The position numbers and the translations under genes were made by a program. The notes below the pieces were generated by a model. The model saw only the letters and a program-made list of their open reading frames with translations, did not search any database and was not told the origin of the DNA. A stretch of DNA of 64,000 nucleotides, taken from Actinomycetes bacterium. Lineage in GTDB: Bacteria; Actinomycetota; Actinomycetes; Mycobacteriales; Mycobacteriaceae. The DNA lies in NCBI GenBank assembly GCA_023460175.1, contig JAEWRC010000158.1, forward strand, positions 1-64,000, in the 5' to 3' direction. Below are positions 7,811 through 16,302 of this stretch, one piece after another. Every line of letters begins with the position of its first letter. Within the stretch, counting starts at the first letter, position 1.

Positions 7811-8404
7811 GTGAGTGGTTTGGTACGTGCGGTGCGGCAGCAGCGCGGGATGACGTTGGATGAGCTGGCGGTGGGCACCGGCCTGACCAAGAGCTATCTG
7901 TCCAAGGTGGAACGTGGGCAGAGCGTGCCGTCGGTGGCGGCGGCGCTGAAGATCGCCAGCGCACTCGATGCGGATGTCGCACAGCTTTTTTCGGACGATC
8001 CGGAGGTCACCACCTTTGCCGTCGGACGCGCTGCAGACCGCGGTTCGGCCCGGCACCACGCCATCGCGGAGCGAATGCTCGGCAAGTCGATGTCACCGTT
8101 TGCGGCGCGCCCGGGCCGGCAGTTCAGCGCGTACCCACAGCCGACGCATCCGGGTCAGGAATTCCTGTTCGTGCACCGAGGCGCCGTCGAGCTGAATTAC
8201 AACGGGGAGGTCACTCGACTCGACACCGGCGACTGTGCGTACTTCGACGCCGCGGCGCCGCACAAGCTGCGGCAAGTGGGAGATGAGCCCAGTGAGGTAA
8301 TCGTGGTCACCTCGGATGTCCCCGCGCCCGGCAGCGGCGGGCCCGACAAGCCCAGCTGCACGGCGCCGTACCGCGCGGCGAAGCTGACCCCGCCGCGCAT
8401 CTGA
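7811..8404 (+). CDS. XRE-family regulator with C-terminal cupin domain
   Basis: A 197-residue two-domain regulator. Residues 1-60 form an XRE helix-turn-helix (R-Q-Q-R-G-M-T-L-D-E-L-A, then L-T-K-S-Y-L-S-K-V-E-R-G). Residues 110-185 form a small-molecule-binding cupin with H-P-G-Q-E-F-L-F-V and the D-T-G-D-C-A-Y-F-D turn. Such proteins repress catabolic operons and sense an acid or amine substrate through the cupin. It faces the class II aldolase/DapA unit across a shared promoter containing a palindrome, so those genes are its likely targets. Confidence 0.85.
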   Translation: MSGLVRAVRQQRGMTLDELAVGTGLTKSYLSKVERGQSVPSVAAALKIASALDADVAQLFSDDPEVTTFAVGRAADRGSARHHAIAERMLGKSMSPFAARPGRQFSAYPQPTHPGQEFLFVHRGAVELNYNGEVTRLDTGDCAYFDAAAPHKLRQVGDEPSEVIVVTSDVPAPGSGGPDKPSCTAPYRAAKLTPPRI

Positions 8405-8502
8405 CGAATCCGCCCTCACGGGTGGACATCCCACCAACCAGTTCGTAGCCTGTCCGAGGACGTAGACAGCTGGGCCAAGAGCGGTCCTTGCAGTGAAGGA
8501 CC

Positions 8503-9666
8503 GTGACAATCCCTATGACCTGGGCGCGCCGTTCCGTGCGGCGAGTGGTGTGCTGTTCGGCCACCGCGGTCTTGGTCCTGTCCGCTTCGGTCGCGAGCGT
8601 GAACGCCGATCCCGCCGCCGACGCGATGGCCAAACTCAAGGAGCTGTCGCAGCAGGCGGTGCAGACGCGCGAGGCCGTCACCGCAGCTCAGCACGACGCC
8701 GACGCCAAGCTCGCCGAGCAGGTCGCCGCCGAGGACCGCCACCGCGCGGACGCCGAGACGCTGGCCGTCGTCAACGCCGAACTGCAGCCCCATCAGGAGG
8801 CGGCCAACCGCGTGGCGGCGATGACCTATATGAGCGGACGCACCGGCGGGATGGCCGCGGTGCTGACCGCCGGCTCGCCCCAGCAGCTCATCGACCGGCT
8901 CTCGCTGCAGCGGGCCGTCGCCGACAGCACGGCCGACCAGCTGGCGGGCTTGCACTCGGCCCGCCAGCGTGCGGCCACCGCCGCCGCGGCCTCGGAGAAG
9001 TCGGCCGCCGAGGCCCGCGCCGCGGCCGAGCAGGCCACCGCGACGCGCGCGGGCCTGCAGGGAAAGTGGAAGGAACTGCTGCGGCAGATCGCCGCCGCCG
9101 AGGCGCAATACGCCGCGCTGACCCCGCAGCAGCAGGCGATCGTCGACAACGCGCCCCCGCCGGAGGCGGCACCGCCGGCACCGGAAGCACCACCGGCCCC
9201 GCCGGAGGGAGCGCCGCCCGCACCGCCGGAGGACCCGGCGATCCTCGCGCTGCCCGGCGAGCCGCCCGTCGAGAGCAACCCCCTGCTCACCGCGGCCCGC
9301 GTCGATATCCCCGAGATGTTGCCCGTCGGCGTCGCGCGCGAGGCCGGGCTGCAACCCAACTCCATCGTGGCCGCCCGGGCCGTCAGCGCCCAGTTCCCCC
9401 AGATCGCTGAGATCGGCGGGGTGCGGCCGGACTCCAAGCCGTGGCATCCCAGCGGCCTGGCCATCGACATCATGATCCCCAACCACAACACCCCGGAGGG
9501 CATCGCGCTCGGCGATGCGATCATGGCTTTCGCCCTGGAGAACGCGGGCCGGTTCGGGCTACAGGACGTGATCTGGCGTGGCACCTATTACACGCCGGCG
9601 GGCCCGCAGGCCACGGGTTACGGCCACTACGACCACGTGCACATCACCACGACGCCGCGCCGCTGA
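8503..9666 (+). CDS. exported coiled-coil protein with LAS-type metallopeptidase-like C-terminus (copy 1)
   Basis: A protein of 387 residues. An N-terminal signal peptide (Arg-rich, then V-L-V-L-S-A-S-V) is followed by about 190 residues of Ala/Glu/Gln-rich coiled coil, a Pro/Ala/Glu-rich linker (about 205-250) and a C-terminal globular domain. That domain contains H-P-S-G-L-A-I-D-I and H-Y-D-H-V-H-I, the order of zinc ligands (His, Asp, His) found in LAS/M15 peptidoglycan peptidases. The design resembles RipA-like cell-wall hydrolases with an autoinhibitory coiled coil, so a role in peptidoglycan remodelling is plausible but unproven. The start may be the GTG at 8503 or the ATG at 8515. A paralogue lies at 14884. 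Confidence 0.75.
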   Translation: MTIPMTWARRSVRRVVCCSATAVLVLSASVASVNADPAADAMAKLKELSQQAVQTREAVTAAQHDADAKLAEQVAAEDRHRADAETLAVVNAELQPHQEAANRVAAMTYMSGRTGGMAAVLTAGSPQQLIDRLSLQRAVADSTADQLAGLHSARQRAATAAAASEKSAAEARAAAEQATATRAGLQGKWKELLRQIAAAEAQYAALTPQQQAIVDNAPPPEAAPPAPEAPPAPPEGAPPAPPEDPAILALPGEPPVESNPLLTAARVDIPEMLPVGVAREAGLQPNSIVAARAVSAQFPQIAEIGGVRPDSKPWHPSGLAIDIMIPNHNTPEGIALGDAIMAFALENAGRFGLQDVIWRGTYYTPAGPQATGYGHYDHVHITTTPRR

Positions 9667-9667
9667 T

Positions 9668-10468
9668 TCAGGGGTGCAGGTTCCACTGGCCGACGTCGGC
9701 GGCCAGCACGTCGTTGACGTCGACGCGGCTGCCGCCGACCAACGGACCCGGGTTCGACGCGGTGTCGATGATGCGCTGATAGAGGACGGCGGCGGGGTGG
9801 ATCTTGCCGCGAGACCACGACCGGGTCTGCCAGGCCCACGCCTTGCCAGGCGTGCTCGACCGCCCGACGACACCGTCGGCGATCGCCCACTCGCAGACGT
9901 CGATGCCCCCGTAGACACCGGTGCGCAGTACCCCGATCACCGAGTTGATGCCGCGAAACCACGGCAGCGCCACGGTGTTCCAGGTGTTGCGGTCGATGTC
10001 GTCGTCGACACTGAAGTAGACCGGTGCAGTCTGGCCGCCGCCGGCCGCGGTATGCAGCTGCCAGCCGGTACGGGCGTCGGCGACGCCGCCGGCGAACCCG
10101 CGGGTGAAGTCCGACGGTGCGGTGCCGCCCGGCTTGCCGTACTGGAAGTTGCTGACGATCACCAGGCCCGCGGCGTGCAGGGAGCGGGCGTAGGGCAGCG
10201 TGATCGGCTTGGCGCCGAACGACGAGCCGGGTCGTGACGTCGACACGTAGTTGATCACCCCGGCGTGCCCGGCGGCGCGGATGGCCTCGGCCGGGATCTG
10301 TTTCATGGCGAAGTCGATCAGCGTGGCCCCGGCGGCCGACGCCGTGGGCGCCGCGACCCCGGCGGCCGTTGCACCCAGGCCGGCCAGCGCGGAGGCGGCC
10401 GCGGCGTAGCGCAGTGCCTCGCGCCGAGAAACCGCGCGCGACCCTGGGCCGCTCGGTGTGTCCCGCAC
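9668..10468 (-). CDS. Tat-exported DUF1906 (Rv2525c-like) glycoside-hydrolase-like protein
   Basis: A 266-residue protein from a GTG at 10466-10468. The N-terminus has a twin-arginine signal (V-S-R-R-E-A-L-R followed by a long Ala-rich segment). The mature part starts near G-A-T-L-I-D-F-A and reads like the DUF1906 TIM-barrel domain (V-I-N-Y-V-S, P-V-Y-F-S-V-D-D-D-I, G-V-Y-G-G-I-D-V-C, W-A-W-Q-T-R-S-W). Rv2525c of M. tuberculosis is the best known member and is a cell-envelope protein exported by Tat. It converges with the coiled-coil gene, with a single base between the two stops. The much longer upstream frame is shadow. Confidence 0.8.
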   Translation of the reverse strand: MRDTPSGPGSRAVSRREALRYAAAASALAGLGATAAGVAAPTASAAGATLIDFAMKQIPAEAIRAAGHAGVINYVSTSRPGSSFGAKPITLPYARSLHAAGLVIVSNFQYGKPGGTAPSDFTRGFAGGVADARTGWQLHTAAGGGQTAPVYFSVDDDIDRNTWNTVALPWFRGINSVIGVLRTGVYGGIDVCEWAIADGVVGRSSTPGKAWAWQTRSWSRGKIHPAAVLYQRIIDTASNPGPLVGGSRVDVNDVLAADVGQWNLHP

Positions 10469-10595
10469 GCCGGGGATGTTAACAAAGTGGCAGGTGTGAA
10501 CAGCGGTGCCGCGCCGAGCGTTGACAGCGCCGAACGCCGAGCCTACTGTTTTGACTACATGGGTTGTCAGAATGAGTTCGAGGGGGCCTCCCGCC

Positions 10596-11819
10596 ATGAG
10601 CGTGGCCATTCCGACGCGCCACCCGGACCGGCCGCGGCCGATTCCCGCCGGTGTGCGCGCCATCGCGACGGCGCTGGCCATCAAGGATCCGTCGCCGCAG
10701 CAGTGGCAGTTGCTCGGCGAGCGGCTCACCGTCGGCGACGAGCCGATGGACCGCCTCGTCGCCTGGATGGCCGAGGCGGGCATGGCGCAGGCGCGGCCGC
10801 TGTTCGAACGCGCCCTGAGCGACGGCATCGCCGCCGTTCCCGACGCCCCGCAACCGCTGCGCGAATTCTTCGAGACCTACGAGGCGCTGCCCGACTGGGT
10901 GGACCCCGACACCGTGCGCAAGGGGCAGCGCGCGCTGCGCCGCGGCGGCGCCGACGGCATGTACGTCGCGCGGGACGTCTCGCTGCTCGGCGGCTATCAG
11001 TTCTCCGGCTTCAACAAGACGCTGCTGCGCACCGGCGCCCTGGAGAAGGGCTCCAACAAGCGATTCGCCGAGACCATGCAGTGGGCCATGGACGTGATCT
11101 CCGAAGACGGCCTCGAGCCGCTCGGGCTCGGGTACCGGTCCACCATCCGGGTGCGGCTGATCCACTCGTTGGTCCGACGGCACGTCTCGGCCATGCCCGA
11201 CTGGCGCGCCGAGGAGTGGGGCCTGCCGATCAATCAGACCGACATGGCCGCCACACTCGTCGGCGCCCTCGTCGCCCCGGCGGTCGGCGTCGCCGGCATG
11301 GGTGTGGTCCTCTCGCCCGGCGAGTACGGCGCCGTCGCGCACCTGACCCGCTATGTGGGCTGGCTGATCGGCGTCGAAGACCAATGGCTGCCAACGGATT
11401 TCCGCGACAGCGTCCGGGTGCTGGCCCACACGCTGTCCGCGCTGGCCGCACCGGACGAATCCAGCAGGCAGCTTGCGGTGCCCATGGTCGAGGACCCACT
11501 GGCCTGGCACTACGACATGCTGCCGAATCTGCGTCGCCGGCTCGCGCGCGCCCAGCACCTGTCGATCACCAGCGCCTTCCTGGGTCGGCGCGCGGTGCGT
11601 TCCCTGGGCCTGCCGTCCTACGCGCTGCCGTGGTACCCGGTGCTGCGGCTGCCGTTGAACCTTGCGCGCAGCCTCGCCGCACTGACGCTGCCGGGCGGCC
11701 TGGCGCGCGCCGATGCCCGCGGCCGCCGCGAGCACCAGCAGTTGATGCGCACCATGATCGGCGTCGGCACGTCGGCCACCATCGGCGAGTCCGCCGCCCA
11801 CGTCGGCCAGGTCGCCTGA
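10596..11819 (+). CDS. MpaB-family (DUF2236) oxygenase, copy 1
   Basis: A 407-residue member of the mycotoxin-degrading MpaB/latex-clearing Lcp superfamily of haem oxygenases. Typical segments are G-M-Y-V-A-R-D-V-S-L-L-G-G-Y, the R-V-R-L-I-H-S-L-V-R helix with Arg and His expected at the haem, and W-G-L-P-I-N-Q-T-D-M. The ATG at 10596 is preceded by GAGGGGGC, while the upstream in-frame ATG at 10572 has no site. The substrate is unknown. It is followed at 88 bases by a second MpaB gene and then an aldehyde dehydrogenase, suggesting one oxidative pathway producing an aldehyde. Confidence 0.8.
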   Translation: MSVAIPTRHPDRPRPIPAGVRAIATALAIKDPSPQQWQLLGERLTVGDEPMDRLVAWMAEAGMAQARPLFERALSDGIAAVPDAPQPLREFFETYEALPDWVDPDTVRKGQRALRRGGADGMYVARDVSLLGGYQFSGFNKTLLRTGALEKGSNKRFAETMQWAMDVISEDGLEPLGLGYRSTIRVRLIHSLVRRHVSAMPDWRAEEWGLPINQTDMAATLVGALVAPAVGVAGMGVVLSPGEYGAVAHLTRYVGWLIGVEDQWLPTDFRDSVRVLAHTLSALAAPDESSRQLAVPMVEDPLAWHYDMLPNLRRRLARAQHLSITSAFLGRRAVRSLGLPSYALPWYPVLRLPLNLARSLAALTLPGGLARADARGRREHQQLMRTMIGVGTSATIGESAAHVGQVA

Positions 11820-11907
11820 TGTCTTGCGGAACGACTGTTCACATCGGCGAGGTCCTGAGCTAACGTCGAAATCAGTGCCCTATTACTCGGAAGAGGGGAT
11901 TTACCGT

Positions 11908-13296
11908 ATGACTGTCACCGGTGAACGTCCGGAAATCCTGCTCGAGGACGTCGAGTTCAACCGGCGCGATCATCCCGAGAAGCCGCTGCGCCCCATCCCG
12001 CCGGGCCGCGACCACTTCGCCGACCAGTGGCGGCACATGCGCGAATTCATGTTCGGCCAGTGGATCGACATCGACAAAGAGGTCGAACCCAACGAGATCA
12101 CGAGGCTGCGCGACGACTACTTCTGGCAGCGCGACGAACACATGATCGGCGTCGTCGACGCCTTCGAGCGCATCGGCCACGAGAAGGGCCGCGCGCTGTT
12201 CGAGCAGGCGCTGACCCAGGGCATCGACACGGTCGAGGACCCGCCCCAGGAACTCGTCGACCTCTTCGAGCATCTGGATCAGCTGCCCGACCAGTTCGAT
12301 CTGGTCTCCGCCGAGCGCGGCCGGATGCTGGCGATGGCCAGCACCAGGGCCGCCACCACGATCATCCAGGGGTGGGCGTTCTATGAGACCGCGATGACCG
12401 GCGACATCTCGGCGTCCACCGGCGCCACCGGTCGGTTCGCCGACGACGGCCCCCGCCGCTTCATCGAGACCGCCCGGGTGTTCTCGCAATTCACGCTGCC
12501 CGACATCTTCGACCGCAACTCGGAGGCCTTCCAGGATGTGGTGCGGGTGCGGCTCATGCACGCCCTGGTCAGCAGGGGGCTGCGGCGCAAGTGGGGCGAC
12601 AAGGTCTACCTCAAGTTCGGCGAGCCCATCCCGGTGACATCGCTGCTCGGCTTCGGCAGCGGGATGCTGCTCGGCCGGCTCGTCGACCACGGCTTCGGAC
12701 GCAAGCTGACCGCCCAGCAGCTCGAGGATCTCGCCGAATACTCGTCGTACTCCGGGCGGCTGTGGGGCGCCCCGGAACTGCTGCACTCGCCGAACGGGCT
12801 CGAGCTGATCAAGTCGTTGAACTATGTCCTGGCCCGGGGCGGCAATCCGTCGCCGTGGCGTGCCGAACTCGTCGACGCCATCGCCGGCCCCGACCACATC
12901 AAGACCCTGACCGAGACCATGCCCGGTTGGGCCAAGAAGCTGGTGGCGCGCTACGCCAATCAGCTCACGGCCACCATCGCGCTCGCCCCGGCCGGCGTCG
13001 TCTTCGGATATCAGCAGATCGAGGCCATGATCGCCGGTTCGCTGTTCGAACCGCTCGGCTACAACTTCGAGCGACGGGTGCGCATCTTCGAGAACTTCAC
13101 CAAACTCAACGTCGCCCTCGCGCGGGTGGGCGACAAGCTGCCGTTCTCCAACCCGAAACGGGAACACCGCAAGCGCACGGGGGCCGCGGCCCGCGCGCGG
13201 ATCGCGATGCTGAACAAGGTCGCCCGCGGCAAGCAGATCCCGCTGACCTACACCCACCACGACCAGTCCACCCAGGGTGAGGGTTTCACCGGGTAG
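11908..13296 (+). CDS. MpaB-family (DUF2236) oxygenase, copy 2
   Basis: A 462-residue DUF2236 protein related to its neighbour but longer. It keeps the R-V-R-L-M-H-A-L-V helix and has a Lys/Arg-rich C-terminal tail. I start at the ATG at 11908 with GAAGAGGGG eight bases upstream; the earlier in-frame start at 11824 overlaps the promoter region. Two adjacent MpaB genes with different N-termini suggest either a heteromeric oxygenase or successive reactions on one lipid-like substrate. The next gene, 44 bases on, is an aldehyde dehydrogenase. Confidence 0.8.
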   Translation: MTVTGERPEILLEDVEFNRRDHPEKPLRPIPPGRDHFADQWRHMREFMFGQWIDIDKEVEPNEITRLRDDYFWQRDEHMIGVVDAFERIGHEKGRALFEQALTQGIDTVEDPPQELVDLFEHLDQLPDQFDLVSAERGRMLAMASTRAATTIIQGWAFYETAMTGDISASTGATGRFADDGPRRFIETARVFSQFTLPDIFDRNSEAFQDVVRVRLMHALVSRGLRRKWGDKVYLKFGEPIPVTSLLGFGSGMLLGRLVDHGFGRKLTAQQLEDLAEYSSYSGRLWGAPELLHSPNGLELIKSLNYVLARGGNPSPWRAELVDAIAGPDHIKTLTETMPGWAKKLVARYANQLTATIALAPAGVVFGYQQIEAMIAGSLFEPLGYNFERRVRIFENFTKLNVALARVGDKLPFSNPKREHRKRTGAAARARIAMLNKVARGKQIPLTYTHHDQSTQGEGFTG

Positions 13297-13340
13297 GACC
13301 GCGGTGTCCGCAACCGAACCGAAGCTGGAAGAGTGGGGTC

Positions 13341-14765
13341 ATGCGTGAGTATCTGAAGTTCTACATCAACGGCCAGTGGGTGGATCCGATCGAGCCCAAG
13401 ACCCTCGACGTCGACAACCCGACCACCGAACAGGTTTCCGGGCGGATCGCGATCGGCGGCGCGGCCGATGTCGATGCCGCGGTCGAGGCGGCCCGCAAGG
13501 CGTTCACCACCTGGTCGCAGACCACCCGCGACGAGCGCCTGACCCTGCTGGGCGCCATCCTGGCCGAGTACCAGAAGCGGTCCGCCGACCTGGCCGACGC
13601 GGTCAGCGAAGAGATGGGCGCCCCGGCGTCGCTGGCGGCCGGCCCGCAGGTCCAGATGGGCATGGGGCATTTGGCCACCGCCCTCGAGGCGCTGAAGAAG
13701 TTCCAGTTCGAGGTGGAACACGGCAGCACCCTGGTGGTCAAGGAGCCGATCGGGGTCTGCGGCCTGATCACGCCGTGGAACTGGCCCATCAACCAGATCG
13801 CCTGCAAGGTGTTCCCCGCGCTGGCCACCGGCAACACCATGGTGCTCAAGCCCTCCGAGGTCGCGCCCTACTCCGCGCAGATCTTCACCGAGATCATCGA
13901 CACCGTCGGGGTCCCCGGCGGGGTGTACAACATGGTCTACGGCGACGGCCCCGGTGTGGGTACCGCGCTGGCGAGCCACCCCGACATCGACATGGTGTCC
14001 TTCACCGGATCCACCCGGGCCGGCATCGAAGTCGCCCGGAACGCGGCGCCAACGGTCAAGCGCGTCACCCAGGAACTCGGCGGCAAGAGCCCCAACATCG
14101 TGCTCGACGACGCCGACTTCGCCAAGAGCGTGGCCGCCGGGGTGTCGGTGATGATGGTCAACAGCGGGCAGAGCTGCAACGCCCCGTCGCGCATGCTGGT
14201 GCCGAACGCCCGCATGGAGGAGGCCGCCGCCATCGCCCGCGAGACCGCGGCCGCGGTCAAGGTCGGTGACCCGGCGGAGAAGACCGCGATCGGGCCCGTG
14301 GCCTCGAAGGTGCAGTTCGACAAGATCCAGGGGCTGCTGCAGAAGGGGACCGACGAGGGCGCCACCGCCGTCGTCGGCGGCGTCGGCCGGCCCGACGGAC
14401 TCGACACCGGCTACTACGTCAAGCCGACCGTGTTCGCCAACGTCACCAACGACATGACGATCGCCCAGGAGGAGATCTTCGGCCCGGTGCTGTGCATCCT
14501 CGGCTACGACGATCTCGACCAGGCCGTCGAGATCGCCAACGACACCGAGTACGGGCTGGCCGGTTACGTCTCGGGCACGGATCTGGACACCGCCCGCGCG
14601 CTGGCCCGCCGGATCCGGGCGGGCTCGGTCGCGATCAACCACAACTTCGACATCAGCGCACCGTTCGGCGGGTACAAGCGCAGCGGTAACGGCCGCGAGT
14701 GGGGCCACTTCGGGTTCGACGAGTTCCTCGAGACCAAGGCCGCGGTGGGTTACGCGCCGCAGTAG
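13341..14765 (+). CDS. NAD(P)-dependent aldehyde dehydrogenase
   Basis: A full-length (474 residues) ALDH-superfamily enzyme. It has the T-P-W-N-W-P loop, the F-T-G-S-T nucleotide motif, catalytic Glu in Q-E-L-G-G-K-S, and catalytic Cys in G-Q-S-C-N-A-P-S. The ATG at 13341 follows GGAAGAGTGGGG. Probably the last gene of the MpaB-MpaB-ALDH unit, where it would oxidise an aldehyde released by oxygenase cleavage. The specific substrate cannot be read from the sequence. Confidence 0.85.
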   Translation: MREYLKFYINGQWVDPIEPKTLDVDNPTTEQVSGRIAIGGAADVDAAVEAARKAFTTWSQTTRDERLTLLGAILAEYQKRSADLADAVSEEMGAPASLAAGPQVQMGMGHLATALEALKKFQFEVEHGSTLVVKEPIGVCGLITPWNWPINQIACKVFPALATGNTMVLKPSEVAPYSAQIFTEIIDTVGVPGGVYNMVYGDGPGVGTALASHPDIDMVSFTGSTRAGIEVARNAAPTVKRVTQELGGKSPNIVLDDADFAKSVAAGVSVMMVNSGQSCNAPSRMLVPNARMEEAAAIARETAAAVKVGDPAEKTAIGPVASKVQFDKIQGLLQKGTDEGATAVVGGVGRPDGLDTGYYVKPTVFANVTNDMTIAQEEIFGPVLCILGYDDLDQAVEIANDTEYGLAGYVSGTDLDTARALARRIRAGSVAINHNFDISAPFGGYKRSGNGREWGHFGFDEFLETKAAVGYAPQ

Positions 14766-14883
14766 GTCCTGGTCCCGCGGTTGGACAAGGCCGCTGCCGC
14801 TTCCGTAACCTGCACGGCAACTACGCCAGATGACCAGGTAGTTCGACGGCTCAGACGTCGATATCGTCAAAGGAAACGCAGTC

Positions 14884-15861
14884 TTGCAGGTACACCCACG
14901 GACGGCGGCGAAACGCGGCGTCTACAAGCCGGTGATCGGTGCGCTCGTCGGATTGGTGGCGCTGAGCGCGGTGTCGGGCGGCGCGGCCTACGCCGAAGAG
15001 GCCGAGGACAGCGTGGCGAGAATCCACGAGCTGTCCCGCGAGGCCGAGCAGTTGTCCGAGACCATCCTCAACGCGCAGCCGGATCTCGACAAGAAGCTGC
15101 AGCTGCTCGGGGAGGCGGATCAGAAGTACGCCGCCGACCTGGCCGCGCTCGAAGCGACCACGACGCAGTTGGCCACTCACCAGGGTGCGGTGAACAAGTT
15201 CGCCGCCGCGATCTATATGGGCGGGCAGCCCGGCGACGTCAGCGCGATGCTGACCGCTTCGTCGCCGGCGGTCCTGATCGACACCCTGGCCACTCAGCGG
15301 GTGGTTGACAGCGAGATGTCAGAACAACTGCGGGGCCTCCGTCGGGCGAACGAGAAAGCGCAGGCCATCGAGGCGGCCTCGGCGAAGTCCGCGGCCGCAG
15401 CCAAGGCTGCCGTCGATGAAGCGGTTGCGGTGCGCGGAGATCTGCAGAACAAGCGGGCCCAGCTGCGGACACAGATGGCTGCGGTCAACGCGAGCTACGC
15501 CTCGCTCCCGCCCGCTGCGCAGGCCGGGCTGATCCTCCCGACGGCGGCCGTCACGGCAGCGTTGGGCCCGGTCGCGCCCATTCCCACGGTCGGGATGCGC
15601 GGGCTGGTCCCCAACGCGAGGATCCTTGCGGACTACATCATGGCCACCTATCCCGGCGTGCAGTCGATCGGCGGGGTACGGGCGGACCCGCTTCCTGATC
15701 ACCCGAGCGGGCGCGCCGTGGACATCATGATCGGCTCGGACATGGGTCTGGGGGACGCCATCAACGCCGACCTGCAGCAGCAGGCGGGACGCTTCGGCAT
15801 CAGCTACACCATGTGGCGAGTGGCAGCCCACTACGACCACGTCCACGTCACGGTCTCCTAA
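14884..15861 (+). CDS. exported coiled-coil protein with LAS-type metallopeptidase-like C-terminus (copy 2)
   Basis: A 325-residue paralogue of the protein at 8503. It has a signal peptide (V-I-G-A-L-V-G-L-V-A-L-S-A-V), a long coiled coil with the shared Y-M-G/S-G-x-x-G-x-x-x-A-x-L-T-A-x-S-P block, then a C-terminal domain with I-G-G-V-R-A-D, H-P-S-G-R-A-V-D-I-M and H-Y-D-H-V-H-V. It lacks the Pro-rich linker of copy 1. The start is the TTG at 14884 behind AAAGGA; no ATG or GTG fits the signal peptide better. The His/Asp/His pattern suggests a zinc peptidase acting on the cell wall. Confidence 0.75.
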   Translation: MQVHPRTAAKRGVYKPVIGALVGLVALSAVSGGAAYAEEAEDSVARIHELSREAEQLSETILNAQPDLDKKLQLLGEADQKYAADLAALEATTTQLATHQGAVNKFAAAIYMGGQPGDVSAMLTASSPAVLIDTLATQRVVDSEMSEQLRGLRRANEKAQAIEAASAKSAAAAKAAVDEAVAVRGDLQNKRAQLRTQMAAVNASYASLPPAAQAGLILPTAAVTAALGPVAPIPTVGMRGLVPNARILADYIMATYPGVQSIGGVRADPLPDHPSGRAVDIMIGSDMGLGDAINADLQQQAGRFGISYTMWRVAAHYDHVHVTVS

Positions 15862-16078
15862 GAGCTCGTTCGCGCCAAGCCCTGCGAGTCGGGCGTCGGA
15901 ATCCGTTGGTACGACGGCACTTCGGCGGCGGACCAGTGTGATTCCGCTGGCGCGGAACTCTTCGAGTGCGCGACGCTCCGGAATCAAACCGCCGGATGCC
16001 CTGTTGAAGCCGTGTAGCGGGCGGCAACCCGCGTTTGACTTGGCACGGAGAACTCGGCACGAGGAAGGGGCGATACGG

Positions 16079-16297
16079 ATGAAGAGATTCGGAGCGGCGG
16101 GACTGGTGGTCGGCATGGTGTCGGCGGCGCTCGTCGGGTTCTCTGGTACCGCCCAGGCTTACGACGACCCGGGCAGCAGCCTCCGCGACCGGGACGCGGG
16201 CATCTACCGCGGCGACAGCAACAACCCGTGGCGGCACTGGATCGTGCCGCGGGTGCAGGTGCCGAAGGTCGACACCAGCGTGCGCACCTCGCCGTAG
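16079..16297 (+). CDS. small secreted protein, unknown function
   Basis: A 72-residue product starting at an ATG at 16079 with GAGGAAGGGG eight bases before it. The first 28 residues are a clear signal peptide (K-R-F, hydrophobic core, A-Q-A cut site). The mature part is about 44 residues, rich in Asp, Arg and Pro, with no cysteines. I know no function for it. The 217 bases before it hold no gene; a GATTCCG/CGGAATC inverted pair lies there. It converges with the topoisomerase operon, the stops being six bases apart. Confidence 0.7.
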   Translation: MKRFGAAGLVVGMVSAALVGFSGTAQAYDDPGSSLRDRDAGIYRGDSNNPWRHWIVPRVQVPKVDTSVRTSP

Positions 16298-16302
16298 CCG
16301 CG

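Noticed and set aside
13248..14870. 540-codon minus-strand frame opposite the aldehyde dehydrogenase at 13341
   Set aside because: The protein is a low-complexity Gly/Arg/Asp/Val string typical of an antisense shadow, while the plus strand encodes an unambiguous ALDH.
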